Shown: piece after piece, positions 47,531 through 59,595 of the stretch
Layout of the letters: each line of letters begins with the position of its first letter
Position numbering within the stretch: the first letter of the stretch is position 1
Assembly (NCBI GenBank): GCA_949752795.1
Contig: OX457071.1
Coordinates: 30,860,800 to 30,924,799 of the forward strand
Length of the DNA: 64,000 nt
Reading direction: 5' to 3'
From: Hyperoodon ampullatus
Taxonomy: Eukaryota; Chordata; Mammalia; Artiodactyla; Ziphiidae
The notes under the pieces: model-generated
Database searches by the model: none
What the model was told of the DNA's origin: nothing
The model's input: the letters and a program-made list of their open reading frames with translations, nothing else
Made by a program: the position numbers and the translations under genes

Positions 47531-48976
47531 GCTTTAGATTAGTTTCATTATTTTCTCTTTAATTTAGCCAACATTTACCAAACACTTCCACGATTCAAAG
47601 TACATGTTCATGTTTATACTTACAGGCAGAATGTATGTCAAGTACACTCACACCCTAGGTTCAACAGATATTCGCTCCTTCCTAACTAGGTTTAGTTAGA
47701 AATATATCAAAACTCTCTAGGTATAGTTTTTCTATTCATATGGTAAGTATTAGGTAGAATCATGAGAAATTGTCTTTTGTGGTTAAAAAAATGGGAAAAT
47801 ATCAGCATTTTCCTGTGGCTCTACCTAATGTATGATGCACAGTAACAACAAGAAAAGAAAATGATTTGAGAAAAAAAATGAAACTGTAAATGTACCCAAA
47901 TGTCATTGTAACCACGATTTTAAGTGTATTTTGCTTTTCTTTACAGCTAGTGGTGGTTTCAGAAATCTTTTGTAGGCAGCTTGGAAGAGCAGGCTGAGGG
48001 AGCTGGCTGAGGGTTGAAGGCATATATTTTAGCAATGCAATTATGTAGCTAGCACAGTACTTTTAATTTAGAAGGTGTGGTTCTTCCATGCCTGAGGTGA
48101 GAGGGCTGATGGAAATCCTAGGCGGTGGTGGCTAAAGCTGTTCATAAAGAGAAGGAGGTGGGAATGAAATCTATTTTTTAAAATATACATTAATATATTA
48201 AATGTTGATGGTGATCCTCTCATTTAAAAGGATGTGATGGTCCCAATCAACAGGAGTCAGAACATCAGGCTATTTCCTGCTTTGTCAAGTTTGCAGTGGG
48301 AGGAGGGATCTTATCTAGAAATGCATTTTTGGAAAATGAGATAAGCATAGAGATGAAGGGCACTTTCTAACACATGTAAACACAGTTAAAATGCTACTAC
48401 TTCAGTCATTTTCCTGCCCTCAGATCTCCACTTAGAGCAACAGTGAACTGTGGACAAGGATTCACTGTAGTATGAAGAATACCTAAACCTTTCTGTTAGT
48501 CTTGTAAACCTTGTTGTTCTTTAAGCTCCTGATGGGAGCTATAAGCAAACAAAACCTCCTCTCCCTCCTGCTCTCCACCTTCCAGGGAAAGTGCTAATGT
48601 GCAATGAAATGGCCAGAACTCTGGTAGCAGAAGCAAGAAGAAGCCAGAGGGTAGAACAGTAACTCATGAGCTACCTAATCAGCTTCTGACCACTCAGAAG
48701 TTGGTAATATTGTGGATTTTACAGTTTCTATTCCATAATCATCCCCTGAAACTACCGAGAGCTGATGGAGGGTTTATAAATCAGATGAACAAGGGAAAAG
48801 AGTCAGTGCGTGCTCAGTCCATAAAATACATCGCTTTCACTAGTTCCTGGGATTTCTGGAGAATTCCATGTGTGTGACATACACAGAAGAGACATTCCAT
48901 GCTTGATGTTGGTCCAGGACAAGGTTAACTTTCTGCACACTAATTTTAATTCATTATATATGCCTTTTTTTCCCAG
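47531..48976. other. Intron upstream of the second exon
   Basis: KLF12 intron ending in the acceptor TTTTTTTCCCAG at 48976. No repeat was recognised in it. Confidence 0.55.
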
Positions 48977-49112
48977 CACAAATGGACCCCCGAGGCCTAT
49001 CTCCCAGACAAAGTAAAAGTGACAGTGATGATGATGACCTGCCAAATGTGACCTTAGATAGCGTTAATGAAACTGGATCTACGGCCCTTTCCATAGCCAG
49101 AGCAGTACAAGA
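48977..49112 (+). CDS. KLF12: KLF12 internal coding exon (acidic linker)
   Basis: This 136-bp exon encodes the next block of KLF12: AQMDPRGLSPRQSKSDSDDD, then LPNVTLDSVNETGS and ending SIARAVQE. It is the acidic, serine-rich linker between the repression region and the C-terminal zinc fingers. The acceptor is TTTTTTTCCCAG at 48976 and the donor is CAAGA|GTAAGT after 49112. The two incoming bases CA complete the codon begun by the final G of the exon at 10963, giving Gly-Lys-Ala-Gln-Met across the junction. The exon ends after two bases of a Glu codon. Its phases therefore agree with the upstream exon and with the known protein order. The ORF is too short to stand out alone; recognition rests on protein identity and splice sites. 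The next exon, expected to begin with V-H-P-S, is not in the window. Confidence 0.96.
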
Positions 49113-50039
49113 GTAAGTATCACATTCTCAGGATGAAATAAGAATTGCCAAGGTGTTCAATGGATAATGGAAACAGCAGCATCTCCTGTTCCCCAGACCT
49201 GTCATTCTAGCTCTGAACGGGCACACGTGTCAGCATCTTTCCATTCAGCCTTGTGTTCTTTGGGAGGAGATTAGGGGAAACATGGAGTGTTTGACGTAGT
49301 TGAAAATTTGTATTTTGCATAGAAATGAGACTTCTTTTTTAATACTTCCCACCCCTTCTCCTTAACTCTGAAAAAAAAAATTGTTCTTTTCGAGTGCCAC
49401 TATCTAATTATCATCAATGTATTCATTATTCAGGAACAGTCAAGAGAAGTAAAATATGACAGGCAGTATTATCTTGCATTGATAGGGAAGTACAGAACAG
49501 CTTTTTTGAAATTTAAAATTTGGAAGATACTGTGTTACCCCTTTGAAAAATTCAAATCATATGTAATTTTTAAAGGGATCGTTTCTCACTCCCTTAACTG
49601 TAACACAGGGTTAGAGTTTAGCCCTTTTTCATTGAAAATAGCTGCTTTTTCATCATTGTGAATTCTGTGTCTAGAATTGCACCTGTGACTAGTCCATGTG
49701 TATTTTTTCTCTAGCATAATTTTTAATAACATAATTTTAAAGAAGAGGAAGATTTAAATTAAGCCACTGTTACTGCCAACACAAAAGTTAATTAACACTT
49801 TACTTAAAATGATCTTAGTTACCTCCCATATATTAATTCTTTTTTCCCAGGTATTGACTAATTATCTACTCTGTTTCATGAATTAGGCCTTGAAATTAAA
49901 AAAAAAAATAGTAGGGCATTTTAGAATTTAAAGCCTATGTGTGTGTATATGTGAGGGTGTATAAAATGAATAATATATCTCTATGATAAATAGGTACTAG
50001 GTATATTATATATTAGAGGAAACAGGATATGGCAAATCT
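49113..50039. other. Intron after the second exon
   Basis: KLF12 intron starting with the donor GTAAGT. No other feature is supported. Confidence 0.55.
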
Positions 50040-50222
50040 AATGAAACTGCAGTCAGAAAGATTTGGATTCAAGTTCACATTCAGTCACTTAATAGCCATG
50101 TGACATCTGGCAAGTTAACTAACCACTCTGAGATGTTTCTTCCTCTGTAGTAAGAAAGAATACGTACCTTACAGGACCATTGTGAGGGTGTGATATAGTT
50201 ACAAGGCATGAAAATTGAATTG
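50040..50222 (+). mobile_element. MIR SINE
   Basis: AAAGATTTGGATTCAAGTTC, CTTAATAGCCATGTGACATC and GAGATGTTTCTTCCTCTGTA follow the MIR core. Confidence 0.75.
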
Positions 50223-50329
50223 CAAAGTTTTGACAGATGAGAGCCTCAAGGGTGAAATTAACATTATTATTAGTGGTAGTAGTAACAATAATGGTAATAG
50301 TGTGTAGTATTAAGTACATGACAACTAGG

Positions 50330-50460
50330 AAATATAAATATTGCAAGTGTCATGCTGATTTTACAAATGAAGATACTGAGGAGGAGAGAAGTTCAGTGTC
50401 TTCTCCAGAGTCATATAATAAGTGGTGACGAGACAAAGTTTAGGACTTCTAACTCTCAAA
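50330..50460 (-). mobile_element. MIR SINE fragment
   Basis: ATTTTACAAATGAAGATACT and TCCAGAGTCATATAATAAGT are reverse-complement MIR core. Confidence 0.65.
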
Positions 50461-53400
50461 ACATATCTTTTTCTCAAGAGTGCCTGTAATGTCTGTTACC
50501 ATTCATATTCTTCCACTTGAACATGTATAAAAACACTGTTTTCTCTCATTTGTTCCAGTAACTGGTTGTAGTAACTTAGTTTCTCCAAAGCGTTGGATCA
50601 GAAGGGTGGCTGAAATCATATTTAAGTGCTAGCATGCCCAGTCACTTCGTCACCAGTTCAGTGATCAGCACAGTGATTGTGGTTTTGTGGGAGCTAAATC
50701 TTAAGGTCAAGGATTCCATGTTCTCACCTGCAAAATTAAACTAAATGATGACAAAGTTCAATTCTGAGATAAATCATAAGTTTCATAGACATTTTAATCA
50801 CACTGTTTTCCTGCACCATATAATATATACATAATTTGTGTGTGTGTGTTATAGATATGTGTGTTTCTGTAAGTTTGGCCCTGTGATTACTAAAATCTAA
50901 GTTATGCTTACTCCATTTCGGGCTTATAGAGCAAATCATGGTATTAACGTCTTAAACATAACCATTTTTTGTGCTTTTAATATTATGTGCTGAGAATATG
51001 ATAGTATGTTTTAATATGAAACTTTTAATAGCAGCCTTAGGAACTGGAGCTTCATTTTCAACATAATCTCTCCGATTTGCTTTGTGAAAACATTTGTAAG
51101 CCCCACAATATTTTGTTCTGACTGTGCATACGCCTGCTTTTATTACTATTACAAAAGTTGCATGTGTATCTAGGCAAGTGCCAGATTCATTATTCATGTA
51201 AGTGTTTTCATTAAACGATTAGTAAAGAATACTGAGCTGTCACTTGGGAAGCCCTAGAATGCCAGGACCCATCAATAGTTAATTAACCATCATTCAAGAA
51301 GGAGTATGTGTGTGTAAACACTGAGAAGTGCTAAGATACTGTTAGATGAAGGGAAAAGAATGTTCTTCAGAGACCTCTTAAATATAGGTGTATTTCAAAA
51401 CGTAAAACAATATGTTGAGGAAAATTTTATTCTGGAACAAATAAGTATATAGTCCTTGTTAGAGAATTTTTTTTTAAATCTGTACTTAGGTTTACCCAAA
51501 GTTAACTTTCGGTGGATATGTCTTCCTGCTCTTAATTTCTCTGATTTTTAATGCATGTCTCTGTTTCACTATTAATTTCCCTTTCCTCATTTTTCTGTTT
51601 GCCATTGGATCTTGATGGCTTCTATTAACTCAAAAGCTGTCCAACAAACAAAAATATTCCAGTATACTATGATCAATAAAATAATGCTTCAAATCATAGG
51701 AGGATTGAATATCATCTTGGCGTGTACGAGACGAGAGGATTTCAAAAGACCTCCATGCATCTGTTTCTGGCACTTGCAGAACTTTGAGTTAGGTGAGAAG
51801 GATGTCTGCAGGTAGAGAGGTGATAACATCAAGGGTTTATGTGCAATAGAGGTAGTACATTTTAGAAGCCCTGGGCAACCAAAACACGTCTCTCCAATTA
51901 AAGCCATGGTTTAGGAGGGGTTTGAAGGCATGCCTCTTATCTCATTGGCCACCAATGCAGTGTCAAGGAAGAAGGCGGGAAGATGAGAAAGGAAGATATG
52001 AGGAAAGACTGACACTAGAGAGGGACGAAACTGCCTTGTCCTAGGCCAGCCCTTCAGACAAGATCATAACCCACAAGGTGACTCTCTCCAACTGAATCTC
52101 TTCTTTGTCTCCTTTCCCATTTGGGTTCATAGCCTTGCCTCATGCAGTCATCACCATAGTTTGAATTTTTAATTTGGTGGCTTACTTTGCTGACATTATT
52201 ATATTTATATAGCATAAACCTTAATATGCTAATAAATGCTGTTTTTAAATATTTGGTATTATGCATTTTACTGGTTTTTAAAATGAACGTTTATTAAATC
52301 TTCAGTTCAAGGAATTTTCCTTTGATTTGAAATGCAGAAGTTGATAGCCAAAATTGCACCTCTCCCCAATCCAATATATAATATTTAGATATTCTTGTCT
52401 TTGAATAAAAAGGAACAATTCTTGGTGGCTAGAGCTGCAACCTAAGTTCACTTCCATTTAAACAGATTTTTAGAGCAAGGCTCCTGAACTATGCTTGAAC
52501 CAATCGTTGCAACTAGTTTCATTGATTCACTTGCTTCTCGTTTATCAGCTCAGCCTCAGTGAATTCAGATAACTGGGAAGAACCGGCCATAGCGAGGCCT
52601 ACAGACAGGCTCTATCCTTCTTGTATTTCGACCGTAGAGATACTGTCCGAGCCAGAGACAATGTATTCAAGTAATTCTGACAAAGCCAACTTCCAGCAAT
52701 TCATAGAACATCTGTTTTGTTTAGGTCTGTGTTGTTTTTTTTTTTCCCCTCTGATGCTATAATAGGATCATTACCCTTAACTACTTGACAAACATAATTA
52801 TGAAATAAGTGTTTGGAAAAAGAGAGGTACAGGCACACGATTAGAGCAAATTATTATAATTAACTCTATTCCTAGGCAAAACAATGATATTTTTTAAATA
52901 GGTAAAATCTGGCTCTCTTACCCAGAGCCTCTAACTTCTGTCCCCCTTTTTCTTTTTTCTCTAACTCCAAACCTTCCTACTCCTCATTTGTTGACGCTGG
53001 TAGAAGAATCAACTTCCTTCAAAGTAAAGTGTAAATGAATAAGAATATCTGAAAGAGGGCCCTCCTCAGAGGAATTCGTGTTTAGCCAGGAACAAGCCTT
53101 AAACTCAAAGAATAGAGGTCTAGACATGCTACTTTCAGTAAGAGTGAAGTGGGAAAGGGTAGAGTAGAGGGTAGGGGAAGCCGAGGAAGATTTTAAGGAG
53201 GTGGACCAGCTTTCCTCGGTGTCCGTTTTCGCAGAATTGGTAAATGCACGTGATGGTTTAACTCACATCATATCTGAGTTCTCTGCCCTCTCTGATCTTG
53301 ATTGTAACTGTCAGAGTGGAAGAGAAGCAACATCCATTAGTAGCATGAGTAGCTTTTTGCTTTGGTTAGCATCCCTAAAATTTGAACCTGTTAAAGGATA

Positions 53401-53630
53401 TTCTTTTTAAATAGTTCCTTGTCAATCACATTTAAGCGAATTAAAACACTGCCTTCCTCCCCCTGTTTTTATTATATTGCCTGTGTCAAGGGCCCTTCTT
53501 CTTAAAGGAAAACAGTTTGTGAATTCTGGAAATGAAGAGTCCCATCTTTGTTTGCACTTAGATGCTCTTTGAAAGAGCAGATATGGTAGCAAGTTGGATA
53601 TCCTATTCCTTCAGATTCTGCTGCTGGCTC
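50461..53630. other. Intron, with an exon-like open stretch
   Basis: No repeats are recognised apart from a short (GT)n at about 50838-50850. An acceptor-like site at 52548 is followed by an open, CpG-retaining stretch; see the finding at 52549-52724. Confidence 0.45.
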
Positions 53631-53645
53631 AAACATCATGGTTTT

Positions 53646-53846
53646 GTTTGTTTGTTTTTACGCGGGCCTCTCACTGCTGTGGCCTTTCCCGTTGCGGAGC
53701 ACAGGCTCCGGACGCGCAGGCCCAGCGGCCACGGCTCACGGGCCCAGCCGCTCCGCGGCACGTGGGATCCTCCCGGACTGGGGCACGAACCCACGCCCCC
53801 CGCATCAGCAGGCAGACTCCCAACCACTGCGCCACCAGGGAAGCCC
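53646..53846 (-). mobile_element. CHR SINE
   Basis: Complete copy on the minus strand. The 15-bp duplication AAACATCATGGTTTT is at 53631-53645 and 53847-53861. Confidence 0.94.
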
Positions 53847-54109
53847 AAACATCATGGTTTTTAATTTAGAAGGTTGCATCTGATGATCAGAGAAGGGTCA
53901 GAAATCTTGGAGGTTCTCGGTTTGGGTTTTTTGTGTGTGTTTTTCATTTTCCTTATTTTAAAATTCTTGATCCTTATTTCTGAATCTCCTCATGTATAAC
54001 TTTGTTAATGTCTTTTAAATTACAGTAGAGAACAGTCCTAGAGATAAGGAAGAAAGGGAAAACAAAACTGTTACTGACTGACTTCTTTCAGGCAGGTTCT
54101 GTGAGAACT

Positions 54110-54262
54110 TACATAGTTTTTATTTAATTTGCCTTATGCTCCTGTTTTTATGCACAAATAAACGGAAGCCCAGAGAGGTTTACTCTATCCCCAGAGGTCC
54201 TATAGCTGATAATTTGCAGAGCTCATATTGAAATCAAAGTTTCTCTGAGTATAAACCCATAT
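54110..54262 (-). mobile_element. MIR SINE fragment
   Basis: CACAAATAAACGGAAGCCCA, then GAGGTCCTATAGCTGATAAT, follow reverse-complement MIR. Confidence 0.6.
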
Positions 54263-55449
54263 TCATTTATGAAGTCAGCTCTTGTTTTTATGTTGTGGCT
54301 TTAATACCTCTAAACCATAACTTTCTAAAATTAGCAAAGCTTTTTGAGACCTGAATCCCAATAAGAATATAAGTTTTATGAAATAATTTCAGATTTTTTT
54401 CGTCTTTAAACTTGCTGTCACTTTAAATATAATCTGACTTAGGGAGAGATAATTCTATCAGATGCCTTCTCAGAAATGGTTCTTAAAAAGGTGTTCCACT
54501 TCTGTAAATCACACACAGCGTTATATTGATATGTGAAGAAATAAAGTACAGATACATGAGAGCGTTCTTTCTATAAACTTCACTGTTGCTATTATTTTAA
54601 GAAATTATTGTTTCAGTATATACATATGTGCTGACATTCCCAAAATGAGCCTCCTTTTTAGAATTGCTTTCTGTCAATCTATAAAAGGAAATGTTTGTCC
54701 AAGGGTTGAAATGGTACTGTGTCATCTAATTTTGCAGCCCTTGACTGAAAGATTTGAGGGTATTTGGATCATGCCTCTTCCCTTGTCTGCTGATTAGAAC
54801 GAACCCAGCTGAGCTGATTGTGCCCAGAGAAGAAGCCAGAGAGCTCAGTATGTCAGACAATTTCAGGGTTTATTTTCTTTTAAATCTTTCCCAGTTTCTT
54901 GTCTCATTATAAAAGAAGCTATACTTTTTTTTAAATAAGCCTGATGTGTTTGGGACGCCTTCAAATCCCCACTTCATGCCTTACCGAAGAAATAGCTTTG
55001 ATTCAGTTCTGTAGGTGGAAGTCTAGCTCTCTAATAGACTAATAATAGACACCATGGCTGATGGGTAAATCCGAGAGGCGTTCGCTGTCTTGCCAAGGAG
55101 ATAAACACTTTTACGTTGCTCTTCTTCTAAAGCAGGTCAGAAAAAGCTCCTGATTTGATGTGAATGAACATAGGTAAAATCTAAAGTGTATACTTAGCCT
55201 GCATCAACCCAATGTTCTAGCAATACTAAAAAAATATATATATATAATGATCACTGAGTAACTCAGTCCCTGGGTATTTAATAGCAAGATGAAGACTGTA
55301 CACCCATACACAGTCATTTTTATTGCTTTGATGGGACCATGTTGGTCCCACTTTCGTTTAAAGAAAGTCTGATCAGTTTTTGGTAATAATTTGATATTTG
55401 AACTGTTTTGTGAATTAACAAATTAAGTCATGTCTGTATTTGGTAAATA
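54263..55449. other. Intron, nothing recognised
   Basis: KLF12 intron with a short AT run at about 55232-55247. Confidence 0.5.
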
Positions 55450-55850
55450 ATTAATTCGTTTATTCAGCCCTGTGTTACATGCTGGGGATACAGGATGAAT
55501 GATTCATAGAACCTTACCCCAGGGAGCTCGGAATCAACATTATATGAGGCAAATCAGAGCCCAATGGGACAAAAGCATGAAGAGCCGCAGTGAGGAAAGG
55601 GAGGAAGGTCACGTAGCTCAGCCTGGAGTAGAGGAAAGCGTTGGCATGCGGTAGGAAGGTGTGAGTTCATAGTAACTGGCGCGGAAGTGAGTGTGGCGGA
55701 GAGCTGGGAGATGCAGCTGCTTGGGGAGGTGGATAGGGACCTGATCAGGAAGGATGACTTTATTCTGTAGACAATGGGGAGACATCAATAGGTTTTAAAT
55801 GGCAGTGGCATCATCAGCTTTGTGTTTTACAGATTTCAGTCTCAAGGAAG
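55450..55850 (-). mobile_element. L2-like relic
   Basis: ATGCTGGGGATACAGGATGA, then CCTTACCCCAGGGAGCTCGG, resemble the inverted L2 motif GCTGGGGATACAGC...CCCTGCCCTCATGGAGC. Later sequence (ATTCTGTAGACAATGGGGAG) is compatible. Confidence 0.6.
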
Positions 55851-55959
55851 CTGGGTATGGTGGTGCGGATTGAACACTGTACATCCCAAAGGGTGCCATT
55901 TATATGACTAGTGCTGCCTAGCTGTCCACAGCTTCCACAGTTAGACACAGGAGCTTGTG

Positions 55960-56030
55960 GTATATATATATATATATATATATATGTGTATATGTATATG
56001 TACACATACATACGCATATATGTATATGTA
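55960..56030. repeat. (TA)n / (TATG)n microsatellite
   Basis: An alternating TA run of about 24 bp passes into GTGTATATGTATATG and related units. Confidence 0.9.
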
Positions 56031-56149
56031 TAGATACCCCTGTGTCCATACATGTCAGACTCCAATATACTGAGCTGTTCAGAGGGTAGATAACATGTTC
56101 TAGTCTTCCATGTATCTCCAGGGCTGCTAGCACAGTGCCTGGCCAGGTA

Positions 56150-56480
56150 CTTTTTTAAACACTAGAACAGCATTGAATAAAATAGACAAAATCACTGATT
56201 TCATGGTGCTTATATTCCAGTGGAGGAGGTGGGAGGGAAACAGACAGTAAGCATATGGTACCTCTGAAGAAGGTAAGTGCTCTGGAGGTGAGGGAGACAG
56301 GGTGTGGGTGCTGAGTGAGCTGCGATGGTAGACAGCATTTACTCTTTCATGTAAGGCATTTAAAGAACTCTGATAAGATTGCATGTTAGGAGAGACCTAA
56401 AGAGGCATGAGGTCAAGTCTGCAGGAACCGCGCTCCAGGCAGAGGGAATAACAAGTGCAGAGACCTTAAGGCAGGAATAT
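56150..56480 (-). mobile_element. L2 LINE fragment
   Basis: ATTTCATGGTGCTTATATTC, CCAGTGGAGGAGGTGGGAGG, GCTCCAGGCAGAGGGAATAA and AAGTGCAGAGACCTTAAGGC follow the inverted L2 consensus closely. Confidence 0.8.
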
Positions 56481-56749
56481 TCTGGAATGAATAAACAAAC
56501 TCACTGACCAATAGAGAACATTAATTTTACAGAAGAGACTGAGCTCTGTTGATGCCAAGTAATGATTCTCCCATTACATCCCTAGGGAGAGGGATTCAGG
56601 ACTGAATCTCTTTATCCACTCATACTTTTCCCTCTATGCTGTGATACAAGTTCTTTTCTTTTTTCTAAGGGAATCTGCAGTTATTTAACCCACACAAGAA
56701 TCAATAAACAAAAACAAAAAATAAATGCAAAACAAAATTTTTCTTTCAA

Positions 56750-56939
56750 GGGGCTTCCCTGGTGGCGCAGTGGTTGAGAGTCCGCCTGCCGATGCAGGGG
56801 GTGCGTGTTCGTCCCCCGGTCCGGGAAGATCCCACATGCCGTGGAGTGGCTGGGCCCGTGAGCCATGGCCGCTGAGCCTGCGCGTCCGGAGCCTGTGCTC
56901 CGCAACGGGAGAGGCCACAACAGTGAGAGGCCTGCGTAC

Positions 56940-56974
<35 letters not shown>
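56750..56974 (+). mobile_element. CHR SINE
   Basis: Complete plus-strand copy with an A tail of more than 30 bases. The 10-bp duplication TTTCTTTCAA is at 56740-56749 and 56975-56984. Confidence 0.93.
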
Positions 56975-56979
<5 letters not shown>

Positions 56980-57234
56980 TTCAAAGAAGTATTTACTTCT
57001 TTTGGGCCTGGGTTCTTGAAATCTAATTTTGTATCCCCTGATGAGTCAAAAATATTTATTATCCTAGAAAGTATTTTTTTCGTATATTGTTACTGTATCT
57101 TCTAGGATACAGAAACATTCGTACTTTTTCCCTAAAAATGATGCAACTGTCGTTCCAAGTGAGAGCTTACCCTCAGAATTTTTTATGCCTGAATCTTTTT
57201 GATCATTAAAAAGTAAAATAAAATAAAAGGCACC

Positions 57235-57453
57235 AGAATTCCCTGGCGGTCCAGTGGTTAGGACTCTGTGCTTTCACTGTTGAGAGCCCGGGTTCAATCC
57301 CTGGTCAGGGAACTAAGATCCCACAAGCCATGTGGCACAGCCAAAGAGAGAGAGAGAGAAAAAAAGAAAAAAAGAATACAAGTAATACAGTTTGTTCTAG
57401 AAATGCCAGAAAATAAGAAAACAAACAAAGAAAATGAACAAAAAAGAGCAAAG
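57235..57453 (+). mobile_element. CHR-1-like tRNA-derived SINE with extended 3' segment
   Basis: The body starts AGAATTCCCTGGCGGTCCAG with an A-box-like TGGCGGTCCAGTGG and the B box GGTTCAATCCC. It ends at AAGCCATGTGGCACAGCC (about 57344), followed by a GA/A-rich tail. The exact 15-bp duplication AAAATAAAAGGCACC lies at 57220-57234 and 57454-57468. The insertion therefore also includes about 33 bp of unique sequence (about 57376-57408) and a second A-rich run. Confidence 0.88.
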
Positions 57454-57499
57454 AAAATAAAAGGCACCGTATATGAAAGCTACTACACAGGTGTTGCTG

Positions 57500-57712
57500 G
57501 GTTTTTTTTTTTTTTTTTTTGCGGTACGCGGGCCTCTCACTGCTGTGGCCTCTCCCGTTGCGGAGCACAGGCTCCGGACGCGCAGACTCAGCGGCCATGG
57601 CTCACGGGCCCAGCCGCTTTGCGGCATGTGGGATCCTCGCGGACCGGGGCACGAACCTGCGTCCCCTGCATCGGCAGGAGGACTCTCAACCACTGCGCCA
57701 CCAGGGAAGCCC
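57500..57712 (-). mobile_element. CHR SINE
   Basis: Complete copy on the minus strand. The 11-bp duplication AGGTGTTGCTG is at 57489-57499 and 57713-57723. It lies 46 bp after the SINE at 57235-57453. Confidence 0.94.
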
Positions 57713-57723
57713 AGGTGTTGCTG

Positions 57724-59077
57724 ATTTGAGAGTGATTTATATCTCGTCTCTTTGGTAGGCATTTGATACTCCATACATAATGCTAAACAGTGAGTTTGAC
57801 CTTCCCCCTCCCCAACTGAATTGAACATCATCTTTCTATATACTACAGATATAAACAGATTATTTGTTTAGCCTTCCTAACCACTTGGAAGTTATTGTTA
57901 ACTGAGTGTTGATTTGTTTTTCAAACGGCCATGCCTCATTCTAATGTGAATTTATTACTTCTAGGTGATCAATTTAAAAATAGATAGAAATCAAACTTTT
58001 TAAAGCCAAACTTTTGTTTTTATATTTATTTTTAAACAAGGGGATTCCAAAGTTACATCATAGATAGAGTGAAGAGCTGCTTTTGTTTGAGAGTGGCTAC
58101 CTCTTTTTGCTACTTCTATATTTAAAAAAATTTTAGTGCTAGTAATTACCGAGATGACTCATAATTTAAAATAAAGTGGTATTTCATGTGGTCATACAGT
58201 ATACTCCAAACTGATTGCCAGTATTAACTTGCTGTCAGTTGCTTGACATACTTCGCTGTGTGAGATCTTTGTGTAGCTTTTTTCTTTCTATATGTTCTAC
58301 CTGTAATTGCACTGCAAATTTATGTATACCATTTATACTTCTCATCCATATATTCTTAATGAGTGTAACTAGTGAGTACAGGTAGTCATTTCTCATGCAT
58401 TTTTGATGTGTGTTGACATAGATACTCAACGATGATGTTGAAATATTAATGTTTCGCTACAAGTTCCCGGAACTATTCATCACTCTTTCATTTATTAATA
58501 TAGTCAGAGAGAGTACATATGATAGAAAACCATACTGTAATATATTTGAAATTAACTCAACTCACCAGGATATAATCTCTTCCATTTGCAGTCAAATGCT
58601 CTAGGCACTCTCTTCTTACTACTCTTCATGAGTTATTGCCATTGTACCATAATTTTCCTTCACTTTATAGCACTCTCCCATACTTGAATCTCATTGAATA
58701 TGTTTACTTACATGTGTCAAATGGAAGTAGAAAATTGAAGGATACGTTTTCATGGAGAACCTGCTGCTATAAAGAAAAATCTGACATAGATAGAAAAAGA
58801 TATCTTTTTCTTTTGGATCAGAGTGAATCTTATCAGGTTGACATTTTACCATGATTTTGTGCCATCTACTTTCACAGTCACAAAGTTGAGGGTTGCCCTC
58901 AGTTGAAATCTAGTACATCACACATTATGGCTTATCCTAAAAGTTAAATCCCAAACCATGTTCAGTTAGTGTAGTAAAAATGCCAGCAAATTTCTGGGTA
59001 CAATTTTGGATCTTTTTTGTTAATTTGAATAAAGTTCTGTCTGTTTACCTACCTATCTACATATCCTTTCAAATATC
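57724..59077. other. Intron, nothing recognised
   Basis: AT-rich KLF12 intron, no supported feature. Confidence 0.5.
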
Positions 59078-59440
59078 AATTAATGTTACTTTTGGTTGCA
59101 AATAACAGTAAATGTTACAAGAGAACTTAAACATGGAATTATTTTTCTGGTATAACAAGAAGTCTGGAGTAAGCAGGACAGGCTGAGGGAGTGTCCTAAG
59201 ATTTGTCCTAGGGTTTCTTCTCTCTTCCTGTTTTGTTTTCCTTCAGTTGTGGCTTTCCAATGGTTATATGAAGTCAACTGCATCTCCACGTATCCCGCCC
59301 TTATAATAGTCAGAAGAGAAGGAGTAAAAGCAAAACAAACTAACCAGAAGAACATAGCAACCAACTGTGTCACTTTTAAAAAGCTTTCCCAGGACATCCA
59401 CCATGTGATTTCTGCTTATATCTCATTGGCCAAAACTAAT
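59078..59440 (+). mobile_element. Ancient interspersed repeat, family uncertain
   Basis: TTTTGGTTGCAAATAACAGT and AAGAGAACTTAAACATGGAA begin like a common ancient DNA-transposon consensus (GGTTGCAAATAACAGAAACC...). ATATCTCATTGGCCAAAACT near the end fits the same family. Confidence 0.45.
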
Positions 59441-59595
59441 TTACATGTTCCCAATTTTTGGAGTATGGCTAAGGAAAAGAAAAACATGGACAGGACTGAT
59501 TCAATTAATCAGTAATATCTGCCACCAAATATTAATTTAATACCTAAGAAAAATATGGCACCACCCCAAATTCAATACCAAGGTGTTTTTTTTTT

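Noticed and set aside
52054..53410. Other 60-70-codon frames in the downstream intron
   Set aside because: No motif, conservation or splice context could be seen; only 52549-52724 was kept for its splice phase.
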